From: Ignavibacteriales bacterium
GTDB taxonomy: Bacteria; Bacteroidota; Ignavibacteria; Ignavibacteriales; Melioribacteraceae
Direction of reading: 5' to 3'
Assembly: GCA_020061355.1 (NCBI GenBank)
Contig: JAGUYK010000014.1
Span: forward strand, 124,001 to 188,000
DNA length: 64,000 bases
The position numbers and the translations under genes are program-made. Position 1 is the first letter of the stretch; each line of letters begins with the position of its first letter. Below, piece after piece: positions 35,102-44,512 of the stretch. Below the pieces are notes generated by a model. It was not told where the DNA came from and made no database searches. It was given only the letters and a program-made list of their open reading frames with translations.

Positions 35102-36004
35102 CTAATTATTTGTATATAAGTTCATTAGCTGTAAGCATGTTAATTTAGATTGATCCTTAAAAGTGTGAAGTAATTTTTCTACAGCTGTTTTCATCCAATC
35201 CCCGCTTCTTCTCGAATGCAATTTTTGCATTACCGTCAGATTATCCAATTGTGGCGCCTCAACCATTTCATAAGGATGGAAATAATATAACGCGTCGTGA
35301 CTTCTTAAATTATACTTAAGAGCAAAGCGGCTCCACCAAACACCTATTACTCTTGTCATTATTCCCGTTGCGGCTGGAAGTTTTAGAAAAGGAAATACCG
35401 GAATTGGAATTTCAAACAAAGGACCATTACCCGGTTTAAAAGAATTCTCTGATAAAAAATAAGGGTGGGCAGGTAAAGATTTTGATCTGCCAAATTTGCC
35501 CATTAATTTCCGCGAAGGGCACACAGAAGAATCGTATTCAAATCCTAATTCGATTAAAATAGGAACGATCCAGTCTTCAATCACTAAGTTAGGTGCCCTG
35601 TAACCAATAACTTTTTGACCGCTTAAATCTTCTAATAAATTTTTTGCTTCTTTCAAATCCGAACGAAAAGTTTGAGGTGTGTAACTCCAAAGATCTTTAT
35701 GATTTTTACCATGACAAGAAATTTCATGTCCATTTTTCGTTATTTCTTTTACAAGATGCGGGTAATAACCGGCTATCTCTCCAAGGATGAAAAAAGTTGC
35801 TTTGATATTAAACTCTTCGAGCATTTCCAAAATTTCAATAGTCGGTTTTTCAATATCACCTCTTGGTCTATCCAGATTGTAAACCTCACGGAAGAAGCTT
35901 AATGTATCAGGATAACGTGAAATCTTTGACCCTGTAACCCATCTAGCATGATACCACTCATCCAAATCAATTGAAATTACTAATTTATTTTTATTTACTT
36001 TCAC
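35102..36004 (-). CDS. Polysaccharide deacetylase family protein (DUF3473 type)
   Basis: NodB-like carbohydrate esterase of 300 residues that probably removes acetyl groups from a glycan. SIDLDEWYH opens the fold, ATFFILG and HGKNHKDLW (HxxxxH metal site) follow, then YRAPN and a C-terminal YYFHPYEM. The order and the ISIDLDEW opening resemble the PEP-CTERM/exosortase-associated deacetylases. The start is GTG and overlaps the TGA of the upstream GT2 by four bases, so the two are translationally coupled. Confidence 0.82.
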   Translation of the reverse strand: MKVNKNKLVISIDLDEWYHARWVTGSKISRYPDTLSFFREVYNLDRPRGDIEKPTIEILEMLEEFNIKATFFILGEIAGYYPHLVKEITKNGHEISCHGKNHKDLWSYTPQTFRSDLKEAKNLLEDLSGQKVIGYRAPNLVIEDWIVPILIELGFEYDSSVCPSRKLMGKFGRSKSLPAHPYFLSENSFKPGNGPLFEIPIPVFPFLKLPAATGIMTRVIGVWWSRFALKYNLRSHDALYYFHPYEMVEAPQLDNLTVMQKLHSRRSGDWMKTAVEKLLHTFKDQSKLTCLQLMNLYTNN

Positions 36005-36963
36005 TGTCTTTTTTTACCCTTCAGATCGGAATTATAGAACATATCAAACCACATTGCAAAAAATATTGTCTGCAGTCCTGTAACTGAAGTGAAAATGAAA
36101 GCGATAGTGTTCATGGCAGGTAATCGGTCAAAAATAAAGAAGTAATAGAATAGCCTGACACCAAAGATTAGTGATAAAATAATTAGTACAAAACCTAAAG
36201 CATAGAATAATACAAGTGGATGAAAGTCCCGGATAACATATTTAGCTACCAGTCTCCAGCAAAATAATTTGAACAGTAGCCAACTGATAGTAAAAATTAC
36301 TTTCCAGATGCGTATACCAGATTTTTCGCCGACGTTATAGACGGGTTTAACCTCAACATCGCGAACGCGAAAATTATAAATGTTAAGCCTTACTAATAAA
36401 TCATTTGGCTGGCCGTACCTTTTGTACATTGAATCCCAATTAAGCATTTGCAAAGCTTTTTTATTTATTGCAGTATAACCGGATTGAGAATCCGCAATGT
36501 GCCAATAACCTGAGGCAATTTTAGTAAGAAAAGAAAGAATTGAATTTCCGAAATACCTGATCTTTGGAATTTTTTTAAACGCTTCTCCCGTGATGAGTCT
36601 ATTGCCTTTGGAGAAATCGACTTCATCATTCACAACAGGATCTAACAATGCTGGCAAATCATCCGGATCCATTTGTGCATCACCTGCCATAACAACGGCT
36701 ATATCTACATTATTATCCCTTGCCCATTTATATCCGGTAGCTATAGCACCGCCGACTCCCTTATTTTTCTCATGTTTAAGCAGAATAATCTTTGGGCTTT
36801 TCGAAGAATACTCTTCAACTATTTTAACAGTTCCATCTTTACTTTCATCGTCAACAATCACTATATAGTCCACAAATTCCGGCATGGTCAAAATAACTTT
36901 TCCAATTTGAGTCTCTTCATTATGTGCAGGCACAACTACACAAATTTTCTTATTCGAGTACAT
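36001..36963 (-). CDS. DPM1-like family 2 glycosyltransferase with membrane C-terminus
   Basis: A 320-residue enzyme with a GT2 domain (VVPAHNEETQIGK, VDDESKDGT, MAGDAQMDPDDLP, DSQSGYTAI) and two or three C-terminal membrane helices (about 215-315). It probably loads a sugar on undecaprenyl phosphate. It is translationally coupled to the deacetylase behind it. A 300-base gap precedes it, holding a possible tail of the upstream methyltransferase. Confidence 0.83.
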   Translation of the reverse strand: MYSNKKICVVVPAHNEETQIGKVILTMPEFVDYIVIVDDESKDGTVKIVEEYSSKSPKIILLKHEKNKGVGGAIATGYKWARDNNVDIAVVMAGDAQMDPDDLPALLDPVVNDEVDFSKGNRLITGEAFKKIPKIRYFGNSILSFLTKIASGYWHIADSQSGYTAINKKALQMLNWDSMYKRYGQPNDLLVRLNIYNFRVRDVEVKPVYNVGEKSGIRIWKVIFTISWLLFKLFCWRLVAKYVIRDFHPLVLFYALGFVLIILSLIFGVRLFYYFFIFDRLPAMNTIAFIFTSVTGLQTIFFAMWFDMFYNSDLKGKKRQ

Positions 36964-37265
36964 AGCTTAATTTCTCAATTAATATAATTATGTGAATTAA
37001 TACTCTACCTTCATAAATTTATATCCAGAAATAAATAACTGTAACCCTCTATAATGCTTTTAAATACCTGGGTGTAAAGATTTTCAAAACCTTTCGAAAA
37101 ACTTACTTCTTCACTCTCCAAAAATTATTTATCCCATGGATTCGATCATTGTAAAATTTGTTATAATAAGATTTTGTTAGAATTTGTGAGACGAATATAC
37201 CTAAATTTTCATAGTAAATATAAGAACCATCAATATTATTAAAGGATGTACTCTGGGTTTCTTTT
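36964..37265 (-). other. Gap holding a frameshifted methyltransferase tail
   Basis: The part from 37,103 up continues the methyltransferase reading in another frame (see that entry). The rest, 36,964-37,102, is AT-rich and shows no gene or clear promoter. Confidence 0.5.
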
Positions 37266-37278
37266 TTATATTTTTTTT
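37103..37278 (-). pseudogene. Out-of-frame C-terminal extension of a methyltransferase
   Basis: The methyltransferase stops at 37,266 just after a run of eight A (37,271-37,278 on the plus strand as T). Reading the next frame through the same run gives 57 further codons to a TAA at 37,103, with coding-like content such as NNIDGSYIYYENLG and GINNFWRVKK. One A fewer would join the two frames as YVAKKYKKETQ. This may be a true frameshift, slippage at the A-run or an assembly error. Confidence 0.45.
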
Positions 37279-37898
37279 GCAACGTAGATATTATTCAATC
37301 CCCACATAAATTTTTTCCTTAAAATTAATTTTAACGGCTTAGTGTTTAGATATTTTTCTATTTCGGAATAGGGCATACAATATTCCTCTTCTTCTTCCAT
37401 ACCTCGTTCACTATCCATATCAACTCTACCGATAAGAGCTAACGAAATTCTTCGCCATTTATGACTGATTAATTGAGTCCATTTTTCCCCCTCAGTCATT
37501 ATCAATTTTCCACCGGGTTTTAATACCCTGGTAAATTCCTCAAACTCTTTTTCTCTTTTACCTTTGGGGATATGACCTCCAACGGCAATCAGTGTAACAG
37601 TATCGAAATTATCATTTTCAAAAGGTAGTTTGGTTAGATCGCGTAAAACATTTGCAACTCCCTCATATTCAAAAACATCAATGCCAATTCCGTTTTCTTC
37701 ACCAATAAATTTTTTTATAAACAAATTCCCCCTACCGCATCCAATATCCAATACTCTCCCTTGACAATATTTAGCTACTTCCTCAAATCTTTCATCTCTT
37801 AGTGATTTAAAAATAAACGTGCTGTCTTCCGGAAAAAATAGCGCTCTAATTGGAAACAATACATTATCAATTGCTTTTCTGATTTTATTCTTGTTCAT
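37266..37898 (-). CDS. Class I SAM-dependent methyltransferase
   Basis: A 210-residue Methyltransf_11 protein: VLDIGCGRGNLF for SAM binding, GIGIDVFEYEG, and FDTVTLIAVGGHIPKGKR, then LKPGGKLIMTEG. It ends YVAKKI at an eight-A run after which another frame stays open, so the native protein may be about 57 residues longer. It overlaps the stop of the flippase-like gene by four bases (ATGA). The substrate is unknown. Confidence 0.8.
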   Translation of the reverse strand: MNKNKIRKAIDNVLFPIRALFFPEDSTFIFKSLRDERFEEVAKYCQGRVLDIGCGRGNLFIKKFIGEENGIGIDVFEYEGVANVLRDLTKLPFENDNFDTVTLIAVGGHIPKGKREKEFEEFTRVLKPGGKLIMTEGEKWTQLISHKWRRISLALIGRVDMDSERGMEEEEEYCMPYSEIEKYLNTKPLKLILRKKFMWGLNNIYVAKKI

Positions 37899-38866
37899 TT
37901 TATTTCAGCATTCCGGTTAAATTTTATTTCTAAAAAAAAATGACACCCCAAGGCTAATAGACCCATAAATATAATCGCAAAGACACTACCTTCAATAAAT
38001 GGAATTAATACTGCTGTCTCAGAAGAAATGGATACTTTGGAAAGCAAGTATAGAAATACCGCTTCACGTGTACCTAATCCTCCAATTGAAATTGGAACCA
38101 ATGAAATAAGTGCTGCTAAAGATGAACACAATCCCAAATAAACGAATGAAATATTAATCCCAAATCCAAGGGCAACAACATAAATTTGAACATAATAACA
38201 TAAATAAGCCAACAATGAATAAAAAAGCATTGGAAATATTGTGGATGGAAAGACTTTGCCAAAATCGAATTTAAAAATATTCCATTCTTTAGTTAAGGTA
38301 TTATACTTTTCCAGAGGGATGAAGTACCTGACTAACTTTTTAAGTAATCCCCATAAACCGTCTTTAAAGAAATAAAAAAAAATTATGACTGCCAGTATTA
38401 AACCAAAGAATATAATAATAATACTGAAGTGTGGACTAATTATCGAAATGAAATATGTCAGCGCAAATACTCCCAAGAGCATTAGAATAATAACATCATA
38501 TAACCTATCGATGATGATGCTTACCAAACTTCTTGTGAAGGAATAACCATCTTTCTGTAAAAACACTACTTTAGCAAGTTCGCCAAGCTTTCCAGGTGTT
38601 ATTAATCCCCAAAAGGAAGTAATAGTATTAATTGCAAATACCTTATTGATTGAATAATTAATTCCTTGTTTGTTGAGAGCGGTGCGCCATCTTAGTACCT
38701 TAAACAACAACATTAAAATTAATCCTGCTGCATAAGCACCTAACCAGGACCATTTAAATTGAGCCAGCTGATTTTTTATATTTTGGAAATCCAACCTTAT
38801 TAGAATGATAACAAATAATATTATCCCAAAGAGTTGAAGCCATTTTATATAATTTTTTTTCTTCAT
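37895..38866 (-). CDS. Flippase-like membrane protein (LPG synthase TM family)
   Basis: A 323-residue polytopic protein, second member of the AglD/UPF0104-like family in the cluster. WRTALNKQGI after the second helix, FWGLITPGKLGE, and ISIGGLGTREAVFLYLL near residue 265 are family signatures. It is translationally coupled to the methyltransferase downstream. Its exact role in glycan assembly is unknown. Confidence 0.8.
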   Translation of the reverse strand: MKKKNYIKWLQLFGIILFVIILIRLDFQNIKNQLAQFKWSWLGAYAAGLILMLLFKVLRWRTALNKQGINYSINKVFAINTITSFWGLITPGKLGELAKVVFLQKDGYSFTRSLVSIIIDRLYDVIILMLLGVFALTYFISIISPHFSIIIIFFGLILAVIIFFYFFKDGLWGLLKKLVRYFIPLEKYNTLTKEWNIFKFDFGKVFPSTIFPMLFYSLLAYLCYYVQIYVVALGFGINISFVYLGLCSSLAALISLVPISIGGLGTREAVFLYLLSKVSISSETAVLIPFIEGSVFAIIFMGLLALGCHFFLEIKFNRNAEIK

Positions 38867-38932
38867 GTTTATTTTATTATATCTCTTATTTCAGCGGTGA
38901 TGAATGCATTTAACATGTTATCGCTGGGCTTT

Positions 38933-39958
38933 TTATGGTATATACTTCCTAGTTTTGGGTCCGAGCCATAAAGTAATTTTATAAGGAATGTGTTTCCAAA
39001 AACTACTCAATATTTCGGCTTTTTTGCCACGATAAGTTGAACTTGAAGATTTTCCTTTCTTTTCATCAAAGGAATAAAATTCATAAACAAGCGGTGTAGG
39101 TTTTGCACCCCACTGTGCCTTGAATCTATAAGTTCCGGCATTAATACGGCTTCTCCCAAAATCAAATTCATCAAAGTTATTTTGACATCCGAATTTCAAA
39201 ACTTCCCAGTACATAAGCATGTTGGGATTATATTCCAAATACTCTTTTAGAGAAGAGGCCCATGGATCCGACAGGGATTTCTTATACTTCATCACGAACA
39301 TGGAAGCGACTACCGTATTACCTTTGAATACTGTTAACAAATCGGTTTGTGCCGTAAATTTTTCAATGATCTTTTCAAAAAATTTTATGCTGTGCACCGG
39401 TGTGCCCAAAAGATGCATATTCTTTGCGTAGATTTTGTAAAATGAATCGAGATAGTCGGTACCCCATTTTATATCAAATTCATGTTTTTGAGCTTTTCTT
39501 ATTTGATTTCTGACCTTTGGATTGAAGCCATTCCATAAAACTTCTTCGTCATTGGGAAGGGAAAGTTTCAGTGTGCATATTCCTTCTGTCAGACAGTCCG
39601 TGGCAGCAAGGTTTCTTAATTCTATCCCGTGTACATCTTGCACTTTTAAAAATTCGGAAACGGCGAGTAATAAAGAACCCTTATCATACAAACCGGTTTT
39701 TAGAATGCCACAATAATTAAGATATGGTAAAGAGTAGGCAACCTTTTTGCCGAACGGATATTTTATCAACACCGTTGGAAGAACAGCAATAAGATTATGA
39801 TCATCGAATGCACCTAAATAAAAAGTTTTTAATGCATAAGACTCTTCATAAATTGATTTCCAATCGTATAAATGCGAATAATCGGATTCATCCTGAGAAT
39901 AAACGAAACTATCCCAGCGAGATGAGTCATTTTTAGTAATTTCCTGAATAACAATCAT
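38933..39958 (-). CDS. FemAB-like/GNAT acyltransferase
   Basis: A 341-residue protein of the FemAB-related GNAT superfamily, known in peptidoglycan bridge synthesis and in exopolysaccharide clusters. NPKVRNQIRKAQKHEF, TVFKGNTVVASMFV, and DFGRSRINAGTYRFKAQWGA are typical of the branch associated with PEP-CTERM/exosortase polysaccharide loci. It probably acylates or aminoacylates a glycan or lipid-linked precursor. It ends with a 66-base gap before the flippase-like gene. Confidence 0.75.
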   Translation of the reverse strand: MIVIQEITKNDSSRWDSFVYSQDESDYSHLYDWKSIYEESYALKTFYLGAFDDHNLIAVLPTVLIKYPFGKKVAYSLPYLNYCGILKTGLYDKGSLLLAVSEFLKVQDVHGIELRNLAATDCLTEGICTLKLSLPNDEEVLWNGFNPKVRNQIRKAQKHEFDIKWGTDYLDSFYKIYAKNMHLLGTPVHSIKFFEKIIEKFTAQTDLLTVFKGNTVVASMFVMKYKKSLSDPWASSLKEYLEYNPNMLMYWEVLKFGCQNNFDEFDFGRSRINAGTYRFKAQWGAKPTPLVYEFYSFDEKKGKSSSSTYRGKKAEILSSFWKHIPYKITLWLGPKTRKYIP

Positions 39959-39986
39959 AAGATAAGGTTAAAGATTTATTTCTTCT

Positions 39987-40865
39987 TCAATCATTAAATT
40001 GATGTTTTCTCATTTCACTAATTTGATCTACTACTAATCCGAAAAAGAAAATAAGGATGCCGGTAATAATTAGGAAAAAAGCTCCCGGAATTAAACGCGC
40101 CTTTTCAATACCCAATAATACTATTCCCTGGTAAACCTCGTATATCAATCCTATAATAATTATTGTAAAGCTTACAGGGATAAAAACTTTAAGAGGATTG
40201 AAAAGAATGATCAATCTTAGTACTAACAGCAGAACATTCGAACCATGTTTGATTTGTTTTACTGTACTTTTTCCTATCCTCTTTTTGGTGGTTATTGGGA
40301 AGTAGCCAAGGTTGAATCCGAGGTTAAGGAACGCAATTGTACTTGTAGTCGAAAATGAAAAGCCATCTGGGAACAAGTGAAGTAGCTTTACAATAATTTC
40401 TCTCTTAATAATTCTTAATCCCGAATTCAAATCCGATATTTTTTTCCCGGTAAGAAAATTCGCTACTTTTGAAAGAATCCATTTCCCGGGTTTACGAATC
40501 CATTCTTTATGAGAGTCTTTCCCTCTTTCACCAACAAGCATATCGAATGAACCGATATTATCCAACAGGTTTTTGACATCTGCAGGATTATGCTGTCCGT
40601 CCGCATCAAAAAAACAGATTAGATCAGTTTTAGAACTTTTTATTCCGGATTTAAGAGCTGCACCATAACCTTTGTTATAAGGATGATTAATAACTTTCAC
40701 AGTAGTAAATTTTTCAAGAACTGTTTTTGTATTATCAAGAGAACCATCATTAACCACTATAATTTCCCATTTTTCAAACTGTGCGAGATGAAGAAGTTCA
40801 GAGAGTGTGGATTCTATGGCATCTTCTTCATTATAAACAGGGATGATAATTGTAAGGTTTTCCAA
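39987..40865 (-). CDS. DPM1-like family 2 glycosyltransferase with membrane helices
   Basis: A 292-residue enzyme. IIPVYNEEDAIES, VVNDGSLDNT, FFDADGQHNPAD and DLNSGLRII define the polyprenyl-phosphate GT2 domain; two membrane helices follow (about 205-285). It is the third DPM1-like enzyme in the cluster. The start is TTG at 40,865 with GGTGAAA before it. It follows the epimerase gene by 17 bases. Confidence 0.85.
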   Translation of the reverse strand: MENLTIIIPVYNEEDAIESTLSELLHLAQFEKWEIIVVNDGSLDNTKTVLEKFTTVKVINHPYNKGYGAALKSGIKSSKTDLICFFDADGQHNPADVKNLLDNIGSFDMLVGERGKDSHKEWIRKPGKWILSKVANFLTGKKISDLNSGLRIIKREIIVKLLHLFPDGFSFSTTSTIAFLNLGFNLGYFPITTKKRIGKSTVKQIKHGSNVLLLVLRLIILFNPLKVFIPVSFTIIIIGLIYEVYQGIVLLGIEKARLIPGAFFLIITGILIFFFGLVVDQISEMRKHQFND

Positions 40866-40882
40866 GTTTCACCATAAAATTG

Positions 40883-41821
40883 TTATGTGTTATTAATAAA
40901 ATCCTTAACTGTTTTTTTAAGCCCTTCACTAAAAAAAATTTCTGGACTATAATTTATTTTTTGTTTCGCAAGAGAAATATCTGCGCATGAATGTTTGACC
41001 TCACCTGCTCTTTCACTCTCGAATAATGGTTCAATTTTTTTTCCTAAAATCTCATTCAATTCTTTAATCACCTGATTTAATGCAATCGATTTATTACAGG
41101 CACAATTTAATACCAGATGTTTCTCTGTTGAATTTTCAATAGCTAGCAAATTTGCATTAATGACATTTGTAATATAAGTAAAGTCTCTAGATTGAGATCC
41201 ATCTCCATAAATCACTGGATTTTTATCCTTTATTAAAAAATTAATAAGTTTTGGAATTACAGCAGAATATTGAGAGTTTGGATCCTGCCGAGACCCGAAT
41301 ACATTAAAATACCTTAGACAAACTGTTTGAATTCCATAAACGTTTGAAAACACTCTACAATAATTTTCTCCAGCAAGTTTAGATGCAGCATAGGGGGAAA
41401 GGGGAGAAGGGGGATCAGATTCGTGCTTAGTATCGTTACTATTATTACCATATACTGAAGAAGAAGAAGCAAAAAGAAACTTGTCTACTTTATTCTTTAC
41501 TGCTGCCCAGAGTAAATTGAGAGTACCTATTACATTTACTTCATTTGTTGTAATTGGGTCGTTAATTGATCTTTGTATTGATGGAAGAGCCGCCTGGTGA
41601 ACAACAATATCAATATCCTTCATCACTTTTGAAATAGTTGAAATATTCCTTATGTCGCCTTCAATTAATTCTACATCAGATAAGATACTTTTAATATTAT
41701 TAATGTTACCCGTTGAAAAATTATCAATAATTTTTAAATTATAACTTTTCTCTAATATTGCTTCTGCTAAATGTGAGCCTATGAATCCTGCGCCTCCAGT
41801 TAATAATACTTTCGTACCCAT
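40883..41821 (-). CDS. NAD-dependent UDP-sugar 4-epimerase
   Basis: Extended SDR enzyme of 312 residues. GGAGFIGSHLAEAI binds NAD, SSSVYG supplies the catalytic Ser, and YAASK the Tyr and Lys; RYFNVFGSRQDPNSQYSAVI is typical of GalE/WbpP-type epimerases. The latter segment suggests UDP-GlcNAc/GlcNAcA 4-epimerase, but glucose is not excluded. It supplies a sugar donor to the cluster. It lies 1 base after the fusion gene. Confidence 0.87.
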   Translation of the reverse strand: MGTKVLLTGGAGFIGSHLAEAILEKSYNLKIIDNFSTGNINNIKSILSDVELIEGDIRNISTISKVMKDIDIVVHQAALPSIQRSINDPITTNEVNVIGTLNLLWAAVKNKVDKFLFASSSSVYGNNSNDTKHESDPPSPLSPYAASKLAGENYCRVFSNVYGIQTVCLRYFNVFGSRQDPNSQYSAVIPKLINFLIKDKNPVIYGDGSQSRDFTYITNVINANLLAIENSTEKHLVLNCACNKSIALNQVIKELNEILGKKIEPLFESERAGEVKHSCADISLAKQKINYSPEIFFSEGLKKTVKDFINNT

Positions 41822-41822
41822 T

Positions 41823-43646
41823 TTAGTATTTCAACAATTTTAAGTGATATAACTTATTTAACAGCTCAGACTTAAATAGATAAAATATAATTTCCTTCTT
41901 AATCTCGGAATTGGTATGGTCTTTTCCTAAATAATAATTTCTTAAAAAGTTCATCTCTTTTTCTCCTAGTGAATCAATCTGAGATGAAGTTTTTTGATTC
42001 GGATGTATTCTAAAGGCAGCTAAAAATCTTGGTAGGCGAACTATTTTTGCTCCTGATTCCTGAAATCTAAGTAATAAATCCCAATCGAGTGCAAAGTTAT
42101 ATTCAAAGTTAATTGATGCACCTACTTTTTTCCAAATTTCGCGACGCCAAAACAATGTTTCTTGAGGAATAAAATCGGCATAGTACAAAACTTTTTTATC
42201 GTGTTTCGGCAAAACCCATCTTCCAATTTCCTTATCGTTTGTATCAATTAAAATTCTATGTCCGTAAACAACATCAACATTGGGATTTTTATTAAAATAA
42301 TTAACAACATAATTAAATGTTCCGGGCAAATATATATCATCAGAATTAATCCATGCCATTATCTCACCGGTAGTTCTTTGAAATCCTTTATTAATAGCGT
42401 CTGCCTGCCCTTTATCTTTTTCAATATAGAATTTTATGTTTTTGTTATTAACATTCTCTAAAACATTTTTTGTATTATCGGTTGAACACGAATCCTGAAT
42501 TATATACTCAAGGTTCCCATAATTCTGCTTAATAACGCTTTCAATTGTTTTCTTTAAATAATCCCCTTGATTAAATGAAGGAGTAACCACGGATAGTTTT
42601 AACGGTTCTGTTTTCAAATTTTCCGTCGTGTATTTGGGGAGTATTTCAAGATCAATAGGCCGGTGATGATACAATTTCCCGAGACGTGGTGTAAAAAAAC
42701 TTAACGGATATTGTTTCCTCTTTTCCTCCCGTTTATTATCATATGCTTGCTTTTTATTATAAACATAATTCCATAGTCCCGGGAAATTATGTTGAAATAA
42801 AGTTATTAAACCTATAAATGGATTTGATAATCGTCTTTTTAAAATACTAAGACTATCCGATAAAAATTCAATTTCCTTCTCCTTATCAATCAGATCAAAA
42901 GAAAGGTTAACTATCCTTTTCTCTTTATTATTGAGATCTTCCACTTGGGCAAATATTATTGTTTCTTTTTCAAGTAACTGTTTTTCCAGACTTTCAAATT
43001 GTTTTCTAAGATTCTCATAGTCCTTCACTTTATGTAAAATTGCAAGTAAATCTATTGAGTTTGTATAAGCATAATCCTTCAATTTATTTTTAACAACTGG
43101 TGGGAAAAATAAAATAGTGTCATTTACTATCATTACTTCATTTCTAGAATTAAGGGATTTCAAAGCCTTCACAACGGATCCAAAATCTGGCCAATGGGAT
43201 ATTTCATGCGGAACAGGTGGAGGAGCAATAAAAAGTCGAGCATCGTCAATAATTATTACACTTTCATTGTTCAGAGTTTTAATCGCTTTTAGTTCTTTAA
43301 GAAGGGGGCATTGTGATTTTTCCCCGGCTGTATTATCAGCCACACACCAATGCGCATCTAAAAAATAAATTACTGATCTTCGCGCAATTGATTTTCGTAG
43401 TTTTTTCAAAAAAATGGGTGAATTATCATGATGAAGATTTATTTGGTTGCAATCTTTAAATCTCTCTTTGCAATAATTATAATAATCTTTTGATAATTCC
43501 ACGGTATAAATTTCATCAAACAATTCTTTTATTTGCTCAACAGTATCGCCTTTAAAAGTCCCGGTTTCTACAAAAACATCAAGAGGGAGAATGCTTTTTA
43601 GAACCTTAACAAGATTTTTATCAAGAGAAAAATGAACTGCGCCCAT
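41823..43646 (-). CDS. Methyltransferase-like plus GT2 fusion with central coiled coil
   Basis: A 607-residue three-part protein. Residues about 1-185 are a Rossmann-like domain with VETGTFKGDTVEQI, YTVELS, YFLDAHW and IIIDDARLF, as in small SAM-dependent methyltransferases. Residues about 205-285 form a coiled coil (LEKQLLEKETII, KEKEIEFLSDSL). Residues about 345-607 are a GT2 domain with VVTPSFNQGDYLKKTI, DSCSTDNT, NSDDIY and DWDLLLRF. It starts at ATG 43,646, four bases from the neighbouring gene. The fusion suggests methylation and transfer are coupled on one glycan. Confidence 0.82.
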   Translation of the reverse strand: MGAVHFSLDKNLVKVLKSILPLDVFVETGTFKGDTVEQIKELFDEIYTVELSKDYYNYCKERFKDCNQINLHHDNSPIFLKKLRKSIARRSVIYFLDAHWCVADNTAGEKSQCPLLKELKAIKTLNNESVIIIDDARLFIAPPPVPHEISHWPDFGSVVKALKSLNSRNEVMIVNDTILFFPPVVKNKLKDYAYTNSIDLLAILHKVKDYENLRKQFESLEKQLLEKETIIFAQVEDLNNKEKRIVNLSFDLIDKEKEIEFLSDSLSILKRRLSNPFIGLITLFQHNFPGLWNYVYNKKQAYDNKREEKRKQYPLSFFTPRLGKLYHHRPIDLEILPKYTTENLKTEPLKLSVVTPSFNQGDYLKKTIESVIKQNYGNLEYIIQDSCSTDNTKNVLENVNNKNIKFYIEKDKGQADAINKGFQRTTGEIMAWINSDDIYLPGTFNYVVNYFNKNPNVDVVYGHRILIDTNDKEIGRWVLPKHDKKVLYYADFIPQETLFWRREIWKKVGASINFEYNFALDWDLLLRFQESGAKIVRLPRFLAAFRIHPNQKTSSQIDSLGEKEMNFLRNYYLGKDHTNSEIKKEIIFYLFKSELLNKLYHLKLLKY

Positions 43647-43649
43647 TAA

Positions 43650-44480
43650 TTAGTTATTCCCTTTTAGTCTTTCAATTTCCGCTGTAAGATTACTAATAAT
43701 ATCCAGTCTTCTCTGAGCTTCTGCACTTAATTTGTTAATTAAATCAAGTCTCTCTTCGCATATTGTTCGTAATATTTGATTTTCTTCAAGAATAGTAGAT
43801 AAATCCTCACAAATAAATTTTGAATATGGTGAAATGCTATTAGATATTTCTTCATATTTTTCTTTTGGTAGAAACAAAAAATCCGAGAATGCAATACATC
43901 CTGATTCGTGAGCATGTGAATTATAAATTCCAACTAACTTATAACCAAGACCATTCATAAATTCACTCAACTCGTAATAATCGCTTTGGTTTTTATAGAG
44001 AGGCACAAAGATAATTTCCGTAAGGATCGCTGGTTTGTATTTTTTTATTGTTTTTATTCCACCTTGTAAAACATTCAGATCATTCCCTTGCGTATCGATT
44101 TTTATTAAATCAATATTTTGAAAGTTATTACCACTGTTCAACAACTCATCCAATGATTCCACCGAAACTTTATTTATAACAACACTCGTATTGTAATCAA
44201 CAAACTCTAATAAACTGTTCTGAGCAGAATCTGAAGTACAATAAAAATCAGCTTCGCTTTTTTCTAATCCAAGAGCATAATTGATAATTTTGATAGTTTC
44301 TTTTAAATAGAATCTGCTTTTTAGATAATAGTAATTTCCTATAGTTGGTTCAATTAATAAACCTTGGGAACGAGGAAAAGCAGTTATTATCATATCAGTA
44401 AAATCGCCTCTAAAAGCGCCAATATCTATAAAACCAAATTCATTCGCTTTAAAAAACTTTAGAATGTTCAACAAATTCAT
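43650..44480 (-). CDS. FkbM methyltransferase with C-terminal coiled coil
   Basis: A 276-residue protein. FIDIGAFRGDFTDMI binds SAM, GLLIEPT and IDLIKIDTQGNDLNVL are FkbM signatures. The last 45 residues are a predicted coiled coil reading CEERLDLINKL, RRLDIISNL and EIERLKG. Nearly the same tag ends the adjacent glycosyltransferase. The tag is not part of the FkbM domain, so it probably mediates assembly. It lies 3 bases before the fusion gene. Confidence 0.83.
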   Translation of the reverse strand: MNLLNILKFFKANEFGFIDIGAFRGDFTDMIITAFPRSQGLLIEPTIGNYYYLKSRFYLKETIKIINYALGLEKSEADFYCTSDSAQNSLLEFVDYNTSVVINKVSVESLDELLNSGNNFQNIDLIKIDTQGNDLNVLQGGIKTIKKYKPAILTEIIFVPLYKNQSDYYELSEFMNGLGYKLVGIYNSHAHESGCIAFSDFLFLPKEKYEEISNSISPYSKFICEDLSTILEENQILRTICEERLDLINKLSAEAQRRLDIISNLTAEIERLKGNN

Positions 44481-44512
44481 GATAGAATACTTTTAATTAT
44501 TTCCAGTGGTTA

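Noticed and set aside
38870..38960. Open frame past the FemAB-like stop reading MLNAFITAEIRDIIK before the flippase-like gene
   Set aside because: About 29 codons only. The FemAB-like protein ends plausibly at KYIP, so a frameshift is not needed.
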